Source of the DNA: Tannerella sp.
GTDB lineage: Bacteria; Bacteroidota; Bacteroidia; Bacteroidales; Tannerellaceae
Assembly: GCA_031290635.1 (NCBI GenBank)
Contig: JAITNE010000207.1
Location: 1-8,763 of the forward strand
Direction of reading: 5' to 3'
DNA: 8,763 bases
The notes under the pieces are model-generated. The model was not told the DNA's origin. It ran no database searches and saw only the letters and a list, made by a program, of their open reading frames with translations. A program made the position numbers and the translations under genes. Shown piece after piece: positions 1 through 7,072 of the stretch. How positions within the stretch are numbered: position 1 is the first letter of the stretch; each line of letters starts with the position of its first letter.

Positions 1-147
1 GCGACCTCCAACTTCAAAGGTCATAACCTCGCGTTCGACCTTGTGCGATACCGGCAGATTCAGATAGCGTTTAGTGATTTTCACTTGCAAATCTCCCGCA
101 AAAGCAGGGCTTGCAGATAACAGTAATGCCAATAATAAATACTTCAT
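1..147 (-). CDS. Secreted protein, N-terminal fragment (possibly a GH32-type glycoside hydrolase)
   Basis: Only the first 49 codons are present; the gene reads leftwards from ATG at 147-145 and is open to the window edge. The product begins with a basic residue, a leucine/alanine-rich core and a signal-peptidase-like ending (residues 1-17, ...SPAFA, with cleavage before GDLQ), so export is well supported. The mature start, with KRYLNLPVSH followed by a VEREVMTF segment, resembles from memory the small N-terminal domain (DUF4980 type) that precedes the catalytic part of some Bacteroidetes GH32 fructan hydrolases. That family call is tentative because no catalytic residue is in view. The start codon is separated from a heptamer array by only three bases, and no Bacteroidetes -7 box is visible on this strand between it and the upstream acetyltransferase gene. 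It may therefore depend on read-through from the wza-like/acetyltransferase genes, which lie on the same strand. Confidence 0.6.
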   Translation of the reverse strand, partial: MKYLLLALLLSASPAFAGDLQVKITKRYLNLPVSHKVEREVMTFEVGGR

Positions 148-149
148 AA

Positions 150-210
<61 letters not shown>

Positions 211-308
211 ATTTCTAATTTCTAATTTCTAACTTCTAATTTCTAACTTCTAACTTCTAATTTCTAACTTCTAACTTCTAACTTCTAACTTCTAATTTCT
301 AATTTCTA
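211..308. repeat. Heptanucleotide tandem array (AYTTCTA)14
   Basis: Fourteen consecutive 7-base units run from 211 to 308. Each is ATTTCTA or ACTTCTA, differing only at the second base, in the order T T T C T C C T C C C C T T. Its right end overlaps the acetyltransferase gene: the TAG stop of that gene (299-301, minus) lies inside a unit. Both strands of the unit contain stop codons (TAA on plus, TAG on minus). The unbroken 7-base register with alternation at a single position suggests expansion by slippage. Confidence 0.95.
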
Positions 309-865
309 ATTTTCTTCCATTTTTTGTTTTCTTGATCATATTGTTTTATAATCCTGCACGGCGCTCCGGCTGCGACGCAATAATCGGGAATATCCCGTGT
401 AACAACCGAGTTTGCGCCTATAACGCAATTCTTGCCGATCCTTACGTTACCTGCAATAACCGCATTCGTACCTATCCATGTACCGTCGCCTATTTCTACC
501 CTGTCGTCCTTGCCGCATCTTACCCCCTGAAACATTATCGGCACATTGACGTCTATGTATTCATGGTTGTGGTCGGAAATAAATACATGCGTACCGGACA
601 GGACATTCTTTCCAATCCTGATCAGATTCTGTGCCGAGACGGTAGAATATTCACCGATATCGCTGCCCGAGTCAATCAGCAGACGCGACGCACCATGCGC
701 GGTATAAAACCGGCCGCCTCTCAGACTGACGTTGTCGCCTAACGTCATCATCCCCCGATTGATTATTTTACCGTTGAAGCCGACATAGACATTACGTCCG
801 GCTTTCACCCCGTTAAGCACGGTTTTGAACAAACCCAGCATCCGCTTGAATCCGCGTTTTATCAT
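299..865 (-). CDS. Hexapeptide-repeat (LbH) acyltransferase, NodL/WbbJ-like
   Basis: The 188-residue product is a left-handed beta-helix acyltransferase, most likely an O-acetyltransferase that acts on a surface-polysaccharide sugar with acetyl-CoA in the cytoplasm. Hexapeptide turns are visible at about residues 40-90 (LGDNV, DIGEYSTV, IRIGKNV) and again at 123-156 (VEIGDGTWIGTNAVI, VRIGKNCVIGANSVV). Between them lies the loop SDHNHEY (97-103), which carries the expected catalytic histidine. The C-terminal ending IPDYCVAAGAPCRIIK (159-174) is typical of the family, where a conserved G.PA/C turn lines the acyl-CoA site. A basic tail follows. The gene begins 11 bases after the stop of the wza-like gene, implying cotranscription. 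The last codons (IRN) and the stop run into the heptamer array, so the extreme C-terminus is shaped by the repeat. The acceptor sugar cannot be read from the sequence. Confidence 0.9.
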   Translation of the reverse strand: MIKRGFKRMLGLFKTVLNGVKAGRNVYVGFNGKIINRGMMTLGDNVSLRGGRFYTAHGASRLLIDSGSDIGEYSTVSAQNLIRIGKNVLSGTHVFISDHNHEYIDVNVPIMFQGVRCGKDDRVEIGDGTWIGTNAVIAGNVRIGKNCVIGANSVVTRDIPDYCVAAGAPCRIIKQYDQENKKWKKIRN

Positions 866-876
866 AACAGCCTGTA

Positions 877-1695
877 TTATCTGTTCTGCCCTCTGAGGGT
901 CAGGAAGGCCGAAGTTATTATCGACGCCGAGGTTACAATCACCGACAGCAACGAGATGCGGACGCCATCCTGGGTTGATACCTGCGAAGCGCGTTTCTGA
1001 GCCTTGTTGGGCATAACATAAACCATGTCGTTCTGCTGAAGATAATAGTATGGCGATGCAAATATCGCAGGATCTGTAAGGTCCAGGCGGACATGTTCCT
1101 TTTCGCCGTTGTTATCCCTCACCAGCCAGACGTTCTGACGGTCTCCGAGGATAGTAATGTCGCCCCCCATCGCGACAGCGTCGAGGATAGAGACCCGCGG
1201 CGTCTTGACGGTAAACACGTCCGGCGTTTTCACCTCGCCGAGCACCCCTATCTTGAAGTTGGAAATCTGCACGCTGACGATAGCCTTTGGAGCAGTCTCC
1301 CATATCAACTCCTGCAACTTGCGGTTGGTTTCGTTGACCGTCAGACCCGCCAGATACACCCTCCCCAGAATAGGATAAGTGATATATCCGTCCTCATCTA
1401 CAAGATAAGTAGTCAGATTCTGTGTCGTAGCCGAGATGCCGATAGCAGCCTCTCCGGGTTGAAAATAACCGTACTGGGGCGCGGTAAAAGGCGATACCGA
1501 TTCGCGGTCCGACGATGTAACGTTGATGATAAGAGCGTCATCAATACAAATCTTCGGCGTATATTTCTGGTTCATGGCGGCCTTCTGCTCGGCGGTAAGG
1601 CTCTCTATCCCCTGAAAATAAGCTACATTCTTCGGTGTTGCACATGAGCCGAGCAACACGGCCATAAAAAGTAAGGCGACTAAGTTTTTCTTCAT
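877..1695 (-). CDS. Wza-like polysaccharide export lipoprotein
   Basis: This 272-residue protein belongs to the polysaccharide export (Poly_export/SLBB) family, outer-membrane or periplasmic channel components for capsule or exopolysaccharide secretion. Residues 1-18 are a lipoprotein signal with a lipobox ending LGSC (Cys18 as the acylated residue). The Poly_export domain spans about residues 45-145, including IDDALIINV, then LVDEDGYITYPILGRVYLAGLTVNE split by typical turns. An SLBB-like segment follows at about 147-225 (IGVLGEVKTPDVFTV ... ILDAVAMGGDITILGDR ... LQQNDMVYVMP). Residues 247-266 are hydrophobic and end in LRGQNR, consistent with a C-terminal membrane segment. It is shorter than E. 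coli Wza (about 380 residues) but usual for Bacteroidetes homologues. No Wzc-type kinase partner is in view. The gene is divergent from the thioredoxin gene across a 112-base gap; I find no canonical TAnnTTTG box for it on the minus strand. Confidence 0.92.
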   Translation of the reverse strand: MKKNLVALLFMAVLLGSCATPKNVAYFQGIESLTAEQKAAMNQKYTPKICIDDALIINVTSSDRESVSPFTAPQYGYFQPGEAAIGISATTQNLTTYLVDEDGYITYPILGRVYLAGLTVNETNRKLQELIWETAPKAIVSVQISNFKIGVLGEVKTPDVFTVKTPRVSILDAVAMGGDITILGDRQNVWLVRDNNGEKEHVRLDLTDPAIFASPYYYLQQNDMVYVMPNKAQKRASQVSTQDGVRISLLSVIVTSASIITSAFLTLRGQNR

Positions 1696-1745
1696 TGTTT
1701 AACTAAATAAATAACTGTCTCTTTAACGGCTCATGCAGATGAATA

Positions 1746-1776
1746 TTGTTTAAGTCGGATTTATTTTGTATCTTTG
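1746..1776 (+). promoter_or_regulatory. Bacteroidetes-type promoter for the thioredoxin-murA-rimM block
   Basis: TTG at 1746-1748 and TATCTTTG at 1769-1776 match the Bacteroidetes -33 and -7 elements (TTG/TTTG and TAnnTTTG), with a 20-base spacer. Transcription would begin a few bases past 1776, leaving a leader of about 25 bases before the ATG at 1808. No comparable site is seen before any of the following five genes, so this is the best candidate for driving the whole block through dxr. Confidence 0.7.
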
Positions 1777-1807
1777 CAGCCTCAATTCACATTAAAACAA
1801 TGCATCT

Positions 1808-2260
1808 ATGAAAATTTTTAGATACTTATTATTACTCGCAGCCGTGATGCTCTCTATCAACTGCTCGACCTCCGAAAAGGAGAAAGAGGCTACCGGCGAG
1901 GTCGTAGTCTTGAAGAAGGCCGACTTTCTTGCCAGAATATGCAACTATGAAGCTAACGCCGATACCTTTATCTACGAAGGCTCGAAAGCGTGCATAATAG
2001 ATTTCTACGCCGACTGGTGCGGACCCTGCAAGAAGGTAGAACCCATCCTCAAGGAGCTTGCCAAAGAATACAAGGGCAAGGTGAGCTTCTACAAGATAAA
2101 CGTTGACGATGAGCGCGAACTTGCTACGCTGTTCCGCATCCAGAGCATCCCGACCTATCTTGTCATAAGCGCCGACGGAGTGCCGCAATTCGCTCAAGGC
2201 GCTCAACCCCGCGAATCATTCGTACAAATTATTGAAGAATATTTATTGAAGAAAAAATGA
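1808..2260 (+). CDS. Thioredoxin-fold lipoprotein (periplasmic TrxP-like)
   Basis: The 150-residue product has a lipoprotein signal (residues 1-19, ending LSINC with Cys19 as the lipidated residue), a short charged linker, and a thioredoxin domain at about 33-148. The active site DFYADWCGPCKK places the redox pair at Cys71 and Cys74. The cis-proline loop QSIPTYLVI has Pro115, and the helix ending PRESFVQIIEEYL is characteristic of the family. It should act as a membrane-tethered disulfide reductase or oxidoreductase on the periplasmic face. Two further cysteines at residues 45 and 62 lie in the extended N-terminal part of the fold. The stop overlaps the start of the DUF4290 gene by ATGA. The start at 1808 is chosen because it gives a complete signal peptide just downstream of a good promoter. 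Its specific client is unknown. Confidence 0.93.
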   Translation: MKIFRYLLLLAAVMLSINCSTSEKEKEATGEVVVLKKADFLARICNYEANADTFIYEGSKACIIDFYADWCGPCKKVEPILKELAKEYKGKVSFYKINVDDERELATLFRIQSIPTYLVISADGVPQFAQGAQPRESFVQIIEEYLLKKK

Positions 2261-2874
2261 TCTACAACACTCAAGAAGAACCTCTCAAACTGCCCGAATA
2301 CGGGCGAAACATCCAGCACATGGTTGACTACTGTCTGACTCTCAAGGACAGCGTCGAACGCAACCGCTGCGCCGGCGCAATCATCGCCGTAATGGGAAGC
2401 ATGTTTCCTCACCTCCGCGACGTGAACGACTTCAAGCACATCCTTTGGGATCACCTCGCGATAATGTCGGACTTCCATCTCGACGTCGATTATCCTTACG
2501 TCTTAATACAAAAGGAGAACCTCTACCGTCGTCCGGCGCCCGTCCCGTACGCCGACACCGGCATTATCTACAAACATTACGGCCAGATACTCGAAAGGCT
2601 CATCTTCATAGCCAAGGGGATGCCCGAAGGTGAAGAAAAGGAAGTACTCCTGCATCAGATTACCGCCCAGATGAAGAAATCCTTCCTGGTATGGAACAAG
2701 GATTCGGTTGACAATCGCAAGATCCTTAAAGACCTGTACGTCTTGTCCGAAGGACAGATTGCCCGCTACGAAGAAACCTTCAAGATAGGCGACGTTTCGG
2801 TTGACGTAAAGGAAATACAGCAGCAACAGCTGGCTAACAATAAAAAGAAAAAGAAAAAACCCAAGATGAGATGA
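2257..2874 (+). CDS. DUF4290 family protein, function unknown
   Basis: This 205-residue protein matches a conserved Bacteroidetes family of unknown function (DUF4290), recognised by its N-terminal signature LPEYGRNIQHMVDY (residues 12-25), the MFPHLRDVNDFKHILWDHLAIMSDF region (about 50-74), and VDYPY soon after. It has no signal peptide and no membrane segment. It is mostly alpha-helical in character and ends in a strongly basic tail with eight lysines, KKKKKKPKMR, which could bind RNA, ribosomes or acidic surfaces. Its start overlaps the thioredoxin stop and its stop overlaps the murA start, both as ATGA, so translation is probably coupled. Placement directly before murA and rimM appears conserved in the phylum from memory and suggests a housekeeping role linked to envelope or ribosome biogenesis, but nothing in the sequence proves one. 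Confidence 0.88.
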   Translation: MIYNTQEEPLKLPEYGRNIQHMVDYCLTLKDSVERNRCAGAIIAVMGSMFPHLRDVNDFKHILWDHLAIMSDFHLDVDYPYVLIQKENLYRRPAPVPYADTGIIYKHYGQILERLIFIAKGMPEGEEKEVLLHQITAQMKKSFLVWNKDSVDNRKILKDLYVLSEGQIARYEETFKIGDVSVDVKEIQQQQLANNKKKKKKPKMR

Positions 2875-4184
2875 ACTCGTTTATCATTGAAGGCGGTCGC
2901 AAGCTGAGCGGTAACATCCATCCGCAGGGCGCCAAGAACGAAGCCTTGCAGATACTTTGCGCCACCATGCTCACGGCCGAGCGCGTTGAAGTGCACAACA
3001 TCCCCGACATACTCGACATCCGCAATCTTATAGGATTGATGAAGGATACAGGCGTCGCGGTCGAGAAGCTCTCGGACGATGCCTGCGCTTTTACCTCCGA
3101 CGCAGTCAATACCGACTATATTTACTCCGATGAATACGTCGCCAAGTCAGCCGCTTTGCGCGGATCGGTGCTGCTTGTCGGTCCCATGCTCGGACGGTTC
3201 GGCAGAGCCGCGCTTCCGCAGGTCGGGGGCGACAAGATAGGACGTCGTCGGATAGATACTCACCTTATTGGGTTGCAAAAGCTGGGCGCAGAGTTTGACT
3301 ATGACGCCGACAGCGCCGTCTGCAAGATAACATCTTCGGGATTACACGGCTGCTACATGTTGCTGGACGAGGCTTCCGTTACCGGCACGGCAAACATCCT
3401 TATGGCAGCAGTGATGGCCGTCGGCGAGACCACAATCTACAACGCCGCCTGCGAGCCTTACCTCCAGCAACTCTGCCTCCTGCTCAACAACATGGGCGCA
3501 GACATCCGCGGAGTTGGTTCCAACCTTCTGACCATACATGGAGTTGACCGTCTGCACGGCGCTGTCCACACCATACTGCCGGACATGATTGAAGTCGGCA
3601 GTTTCATCGGAATGGCAGCCATGACGCAGTCCGAAATTACAATCAAGAACACTGCCTACGACAAGCTCGGCATTATTCCGGACTCGTTCCGACGTTTGGG
3701 TATTCAGCTTGAGCAGCGCGGTGACGACATCTACATTCCCGCGCAGGAGCGTTATGAGATAGAAACCTTTATGGACGGCTCGATAATGACTATTGCCGAT
3801 GCGCCGTGGCCGGGCTTGACTCCCGACCTGTTGAGCATCCTGCTCGTAGTGGCTACGCAGGCCGAAGGCAGTGTGTTGATACATCAAAAGATGTTCGAGA
3901 GCAGGTTGTTTTTTGTTGACAAGCTGCTCGACATGGGGGCGCAGCTCATACTGTGCGACCCGCACCGCGCGACTGTAATAGGACTTGGTCGCCGGCATGA
4001 GTTGAGGGCGTCGAGGATGGTTTCGCCGGATATTCGCGCCGGTATAGCCATGCTGATTGCTACGATGAGCGCTCAGGGTACAAGCAGGATAGACAATATT
4101 GATCAGATAGACCGCGGTTATCAACGTATTGACGAGCGGTTGAACCGGCTCGGAGCAAGTATTACCCGTCAGACCATCTTATGA
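2871..4184 (+). CDS. murA: UDP-N-acetylglucosamine 1-carboxyvinyltransferase (MurA), Cys-to-Asp variant
   Basis: The product (437 residues) catalyses transfer of enolpyruvate from PEP to UDP-GlcNAc, the first committed cytoplasmic step of peptidoglycan synthesis. It has the two-domain EPSP-synthase fold and full family length. Diagnostic features are IHPQGAKNEAL with Lys22-Asn23, the loop LPQVGGDKIGRRRIDTH (residues 115-131), the stretch ADAPWPGLTPDLLS with Asp319 as the probable general base, SPDIRAGIAM with Arg389, and the C-terminal IDQIDRGYQRIDERL. The catalytic-loop cysteine (Cys115 in E. coli numbering, PGGC-IG) is replaced by Asp121, codon GAC at 3231-3233; this substitution is known from fosfomycin-insensitive MurA enzymes. 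The preceding proline of the PGG turn is valine here. The start overlaps the DUF4290 stop and the stop overlaps the rimM start, each as ATGA. Confidence 0.97.
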   Translation: MNSFIIEGGRKLSGNIHPQGAKNEALQILCATMLTAERVEVHNIPDILDIRNLIGLMKDTGVAVEKLSDDACAFTSDAVNTDYIYSDEYVAKSAALRGSVLLVGPMLGRFGRAALPQVGGDKIGRRRIDTHLIGLQKLGAEFDYDADSAVCKITSSGLHGCYMLLDEASVTGTANILMAAVMAVGETTIYNAACEPYLQQLCLLLNNMGADIRGVGSNLLTIHGVDRLHGAVHTILPDMIEVGSFIGMAAMTQSEITIKNTAYDKLGIIPDSFRRLGIQLEQRGDDIYIPAQERYEIETFMDGSIMTIADAPWPGLTPDLLSILLVVATQAEGSVLIHQKMFESRLFFVDKLLDMGAQLILCDPHRATVIGLGRRHELRASRMVSPDIRAGIAMLIATMSAQGTSRIDNIDQIDRGYQRIDERLNRLGASITRQTIL

Positions 4185-4768
4185 TTAAGGCTGAACAATT
4201 ACGGTGTATAGGGCGCTACGGCAAGCCGCACGGCGTCAAAGGCGAGATAAGGCTCTTTTCGGATATTGATTTTTACAACGATGATGTGGAAGCAGGACAG
4301 GCAGACGGTTCTCCAAGCCGGATATGTCTTGTCAGTGAGATGGACGGCATTTATGTGCCGTTCTTCTTCAGGTCATGTCGGACGAATGGCAAATCGTCGA
4401 TGCTGGTATCCCTTGAGGGGATGGAGGGGGTCGAAGAAGTCAGCGCCCTTGCGGGTAAGGAGGTTTATGTTGATAATAAGTTTAAGGTTGATGAAAGCAT
4501 TACGGAAAGTCAGGTCAGGCAGGTTGAGGGGGTTGACGGCATTCGGGGCTTCAAGGTTATTGATGTTGAGGCTGGATACCTGGGTCTGATAAAGGATGTA
4601 GATGATACAACCATCAACACATTATTAATAATAGAGAAGGACGGAAGCCCGGAGGACGTCTCCTCTGACAATGAAACGATGCTTGTCCCTGCGGCATTGA
4701 TAAAAGTAACAAGATATGAGAGCCGGGAAGTAGAAGTTGCACTTCCGGAAGGCTTTTTGTTAATATAA
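4181..4768 (+). CDS. rimM: Ribosome maturation factor RimM
   Basis: The 195-residue product is RimM, which binds ribosomal protein S19 and assists maturation of the 30S subunit head. The N-terminal beta-barrel domain opens with the canonical IGRYGKPHGVKGEIRL (residues 10-25), includes VSLEGMEGVEEVSALAGKEVYV (about 76-97), and is followed by a PRC-barrel domain at about 120-192 (GFKVIDVEAGYLGLIKDV, ending VALPEGFLLI). The protein is slightly longer than the usual 165-180 residues; the extra length is an acidic loop near residues 153-166. The start overlaps the murA stop (ATGA), giving translational coupling of wall synthesis and ribosome maturation genes. G-rich GGG/GAGG runs in the middle of this gene make its base composition locally different from murA, without any frame disruption. 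Confidence 0.95.
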   Translation: MIKAEQLRCIGRYGKPHGVKGEIRLFSDIDFYNDDVEAGQADGSPSRICLVSEMDGIYVPFFFRSCRTNGKSSMLVSLEGMEGVEEVSALAGKEVYVDNKFKVDESITESQVRQVEGVDGIRGFKVIDVEAGYLGLIKDVDDTTINTLLIIEKDGSPEDVSSDNETMLVPAALIKVTRYESREVEVALPEGFLLI

Positions 4769-4828
4769 TCCCCCAAACATCAACTCCCCCAAAATTTTTT
4801 TACGGAAATATCCCCAGACATAACATTT

Positions 4829-5698
4829 ATGAAAAAGAAATTACCCAAAAAATCGTTTTGGAAGCAGATACGCTTCAAGTATAAACTGTCCTTCTACAAT
4901 GAATCGACCTTAGGTGAAGTGTGGTCGTTCCGGCTGTCGCAGTTGTCGGTTCTGGCATACCTGAGCATCTTCGCCTTTATCCTGATTGCCCTCACATCCA
5001 TGTTTATCATCCTTACCCCTGTCAGGAACTATCTTCCGGGATACCTGGACGTCGAAATCCGTAAGGAAATCCTGCAAAACATGCTTCGCGCCGACTCGCT
5101 CGAAGAGCAAATCATGGCTCAAAAGCATTATATCGACAACGTCAAAAACATTTTCACCGGCAACGTGCAGATAGATTCGCTCGACAAACAGATAGCCGAC
5201 GACTCCATTTCGTACCTCACCTCCGATTATGACATTCCGCGCAGTGAACGGGAGTCGGAATACGTCAACCGCTTCGAGCAGGAGGAGAAGTTCAACCTTA
5301 CAGCCCTTAACAGGGATTCGGAGGAGACCGGCATCTTCTTCTACAAGCCGCTCAACGGCATGATTTCGTCGGCCTTTGACCCCGACAAGGGTCATTATGG
5401 CGTGGACATCACTTCTCAACCCAAGGAAAACGTAGTAGCAGTGCATGACGGCACGGTGATACATTCGGGCTTCGACCCCAGATACGGTAACATGATTATC
5501 CTGCAACACAGCAACGATTTTACGTCGGTTTACAAGCATAACGACCTCCTGTTGAAGGTCGCCGGAGAGCGGGTCATCGCCGGACAAGCCATTGCAGTGT
5601 CCGGCAACACGGGCGAGATGTCCACCGGTCCCCATTTACACTTTGAACTTTGGCATCGCGGCTCTCCCGTAAACCCTGAAGACTACATCGTATTCTAA
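4829..5698 (+). CDS. M23 family (LytM-like) membrane-anchored peptidase
   Basis: The 289-residue product has a basic cytoplasmic N-terminus, a single membrane segment at about residues 42-63, a periplasmic helical or coiled stretch (about 72-160), and a C-terminal M23 (LytM/lysostaphin) domain at 170-289. The zinc and catalytic motifs look intact: HYGVD gives His189 and Asp193, VYKHND gives His237, and GPHLHFE gives His269 and His271. It is therefore predicted to be an active peptidoglycan DD-endopeptidase, although many membrane-anchored LytM proteins act as regulators and activity cannot be proven here. It lies 60 bases after rimM and 15 bases before dxr on the same strand. The intergenic gap is C-rich and shows no promoter box, so it is probably transcribed with the upstream block. 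Confidence 0.93.
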   Translation: MKKKLPKKSFWKQIRFKYKLSFYNESTLGEVWSFRLSQLSVLAYLSIFAFILIALTSMFIILTPVRNYLPGYLDVEIRKEILQNMLRADSLEEQIMAQKHYIDNVKNIFTGNVQIDSLDKQIADDSISYLTSDYDIPRSERESEYVNRFEQEEKFNLTALNRDSEETGIFFYKPLNGMISSAFDPDKGHYGVDITSQPKENVVAVHDGTVIHSGFDPRYGNMIILQHSNDFTSVYKHNDLLLKVAGERVIAGQAIAVSGNTGEMSTGPHLHFELWHRGSPVNPEDYIVF

Positions 5699-5713
5699 AT
5701 CCCCCCCTACATA

Positions 5714-6859
5714 ATGTCAAGACAGATAGCAATTTTAGGATCTACCGGCTCTATCGGTACGCAAGCCCTGGAAGTAATCGGCAGGCATCGCGAACTGTTC
5801 GAGGTTTACGCCCTCACAGCCAACGACAACGCCGAACTGCTTATAGAACAGGCATTCAAATTCATGCCCGACACCGTCGTTATAGCTAACGAGAAGCGTT
5901 ATCCCGAGGTCAGGGAAGCGCTTGAGGACTTGCCCGTCAAAGTTTGGGCGGGCGCAGACGCCATAGCGCAGGTAGTCGGCGCCGAGCCGATAGACATGGT
6001 TTTGACTGCCATGGTAGGCTACGCCGGTCTGCGGCCGACCATCGAAGCCATCAAGGCTCGCAAGGCGATTGCTCTGGCAAACAAGGAAACGCTTGTTGTA
6101 GCGGGCGAATTGATTACGTCGCTGGCTCGCGAGTACGAGACGCCCATAATCCCTGTCGATTCGGAGCATTCGGCTATATTTCAATGCTTGAACGGAGAAG
6201 GATCTAACCCTGTCGAGAAGATATTGTTGACCGCATCCGGCGGTCCTTTCCGTACTTTTACGCGGAAAGAGCTGCAAAGTGTTACACCCGCTCAAGCGCT
6301 AAAGCATCCCAACTGGAAAATGGGCGAAAAGATAACAATCGACTCTGCTTCGATGATTAACAAGGGTTTTGAGATGATAGAGGCAAAATGGCTGTTCGGA
6401 TGCACTCCCGAACAGATTCAGATACTGATACATCCGCAGTCGATAGTACATTCAATGGTTCAATTTGCGGACGGTTCGGTGATTGCGCAGTTAGGGCAGC
6501 CGGATATGAAACTGCCTATCTCTTACGCCTTTTCTTTTCCGGAGCGACTTCACAGCAGTGAGCCTCGTCTGGATCTGCTTGCTACTCGATCCTTGACCTT
6601 CGAGCCGCCCGACACTCTCCGTTTTCGCAATCTCAGTCTTGCTTTCGAGGCTATGGCTCGCGGAGGCAACATGCCCTGCATAGTAAATGCCGCCAACGAG
6701 GTCGCGGTCGAAGCCTTCCTTCATGGACGCACGGGATTTCTGCAAATGAGCGACGTCATAGAACGCGCCATGCAGTCCGTAACGTTTATCCCCCATCCGA
6801 CGTATGAGGATTATGTGCTCACAGACGCCGAAACCCGGCGACAGGCAGCGATTAAATAA
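5714..6859 (+). CDS. dxr: 1-deoxy-D-xylulose 5-phosphate reductoisomerase
   Basis: The 381-residue enzyme converts DXP to 2-C-methyl-D-erythritol 4-phosphate with NADPH in the MEP isoprenoid pathway. The NADPH-binding loop GSTGSIG is at residues 9-15 and the NKE motif at 123-125. The metal-binding set comprises Asp149 and Glu151 (PVDSEHSAIFQ) and Glu220 (SASMINKGFEMIEA, with Ser211, Asn216, Lys217). The flexible lid HPNWKMG spans 198-204, and HPQSIVHSMVQ follows at 240-250. Length and motif order are those of the full enzyme. The gene follows the M23 gene by 15 bases with no promoter box in the gap. In this cytoplasmic role it supplies precursor for undecaprenyl phosphate, the carrier used by peptidoglycan and by the downstream WecA-type enzyme. 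No rseP homologue follows it, which is a departure from the arrangement I would expect in Bacteroidetes. Confidence 0.97.
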   Translation: MSRQIAILGSTGSIGTQALEVIGRHRELFEVYALTANDNAELLIEQAFKFMPDTVVIANEKRYPEVREALEDLPVKVWAGADAIAQVVGAEPIDMVLTAMVGYAGLRPTIEAIKARKAIALANKETLVVAGELITSLAREYETPIIPVDSEHSAIFQCLNGEGSNPVEKILLTASGGPFRTFTRKELQSVTPAQALKHPNWKMGEKITIDSASMINKGFEMIEAKWLFGCTPEQIQILIHPQSIVHSMVQFADGSVIAQLGQPDMKLPISYAFSFPERLHSSEPRLDLLATRSLTFEPPDTLRFRNLSLAFEAMARGGNMPCIVNAANEVAVEAFLHGRTGFLQMSDVIERAMQSVTFIPHPTYEDYVLTDAETRRQAAIK

Positions 6860-6921
6860 GTCAAGCAGATAATCATCTTATGCGCGCCGGCTGTATCTGC
6901 CGTCGAATTCACGTTGTTATT

Positions 6922-6933
6922 ACAAATATTTGT
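6922..6933. promoter_or_regulatory. 12-bp palindrome at the -33 region, candidate operator
   Basis: ACAAATATTTGT is a perfect 12-base palindrome whose right half contains the TTTG proposed as the -33 element (6929-6932) of the downstream promoter. A dimeric regulator bound here would interfere with or modulate polymerase. A perfect AT-rich 12-mer can also arise by chance in such sequence, so the operator role is inference only. Confidence 0.35.
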
Positions 6934-6960
6934 GTATGTCAAAAAAAATTATTAATTTTG
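6929..6960 (+). promoter_or_regulatory. Bacteroidetes-type promoter for the WecA-family gene
   Basis: TTTG (6929-6932) and TAATTTTG (6953-6960) fit the Bacteroidetes -33 and -7 consensus with a 20-base spacer. A transcript starting shortly after 6960 would have a leader of roughly 105 bases before the ATG at 7073. The leader contains a small stem, ATTCTC/GAGAAT with loop GAAG (6985-7000), and then an A/T-rich stretch; I recognise no riboswitch. The promoter separates this gene from the dxr block as its own transcription unit. Confidence 0.7.
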
Positions 6961-7072
6961 CAGCGGTTTCAAATGTGTTGACGGATTCTCGAAGGAGAAT
7001 TCATTTCAATCGTCTCTGTTATCCGAAGAAAATATTTTTTTAGTAACCGCATATTTACCAACTTAATAATTT

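Noticed and set aside
332..742. 136-codon plus-strand frame opposite the acetyltransferase gene
   Set aside because: The minus strand encodes a full hexapeptide acyltransferase; the plus frame is a cysteine/tyrosine-rich shadow.
1696..1745. Promoter for the wza-like gene on the minus strand
   Set aside because: No TAnnTTTG box could be found on that strand in the 112-base gap, so its promoter cannot be placed from sequence.
3342..4124. 260-codon open frame antisense to murA
   Set aside because: It is a shadow of a clear murA gene; the protein resembles nothing recognised and has no promoter or start context.
4910..5635. 241-codon open frame antisense to the M23 peptidase gene
   Set aside because: The plus-strand frame carries intact M23 motifs; the antisense frame has no recognisable domain.
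6884..6905. Possible terminator after dxr (CGGC...GCCG)
   Set aside because: The stem is only four or five base pairs and no T-tract follows, so a terminator call is not supported.
6985..7000. Leader stem ATTCTC/GAGAAT as a riboswitch or attenuator
   Set aside because: It is a single short stem without recognisable aptamer features or a leader peptide; a nearby ATG at 6973 stops after two codons.
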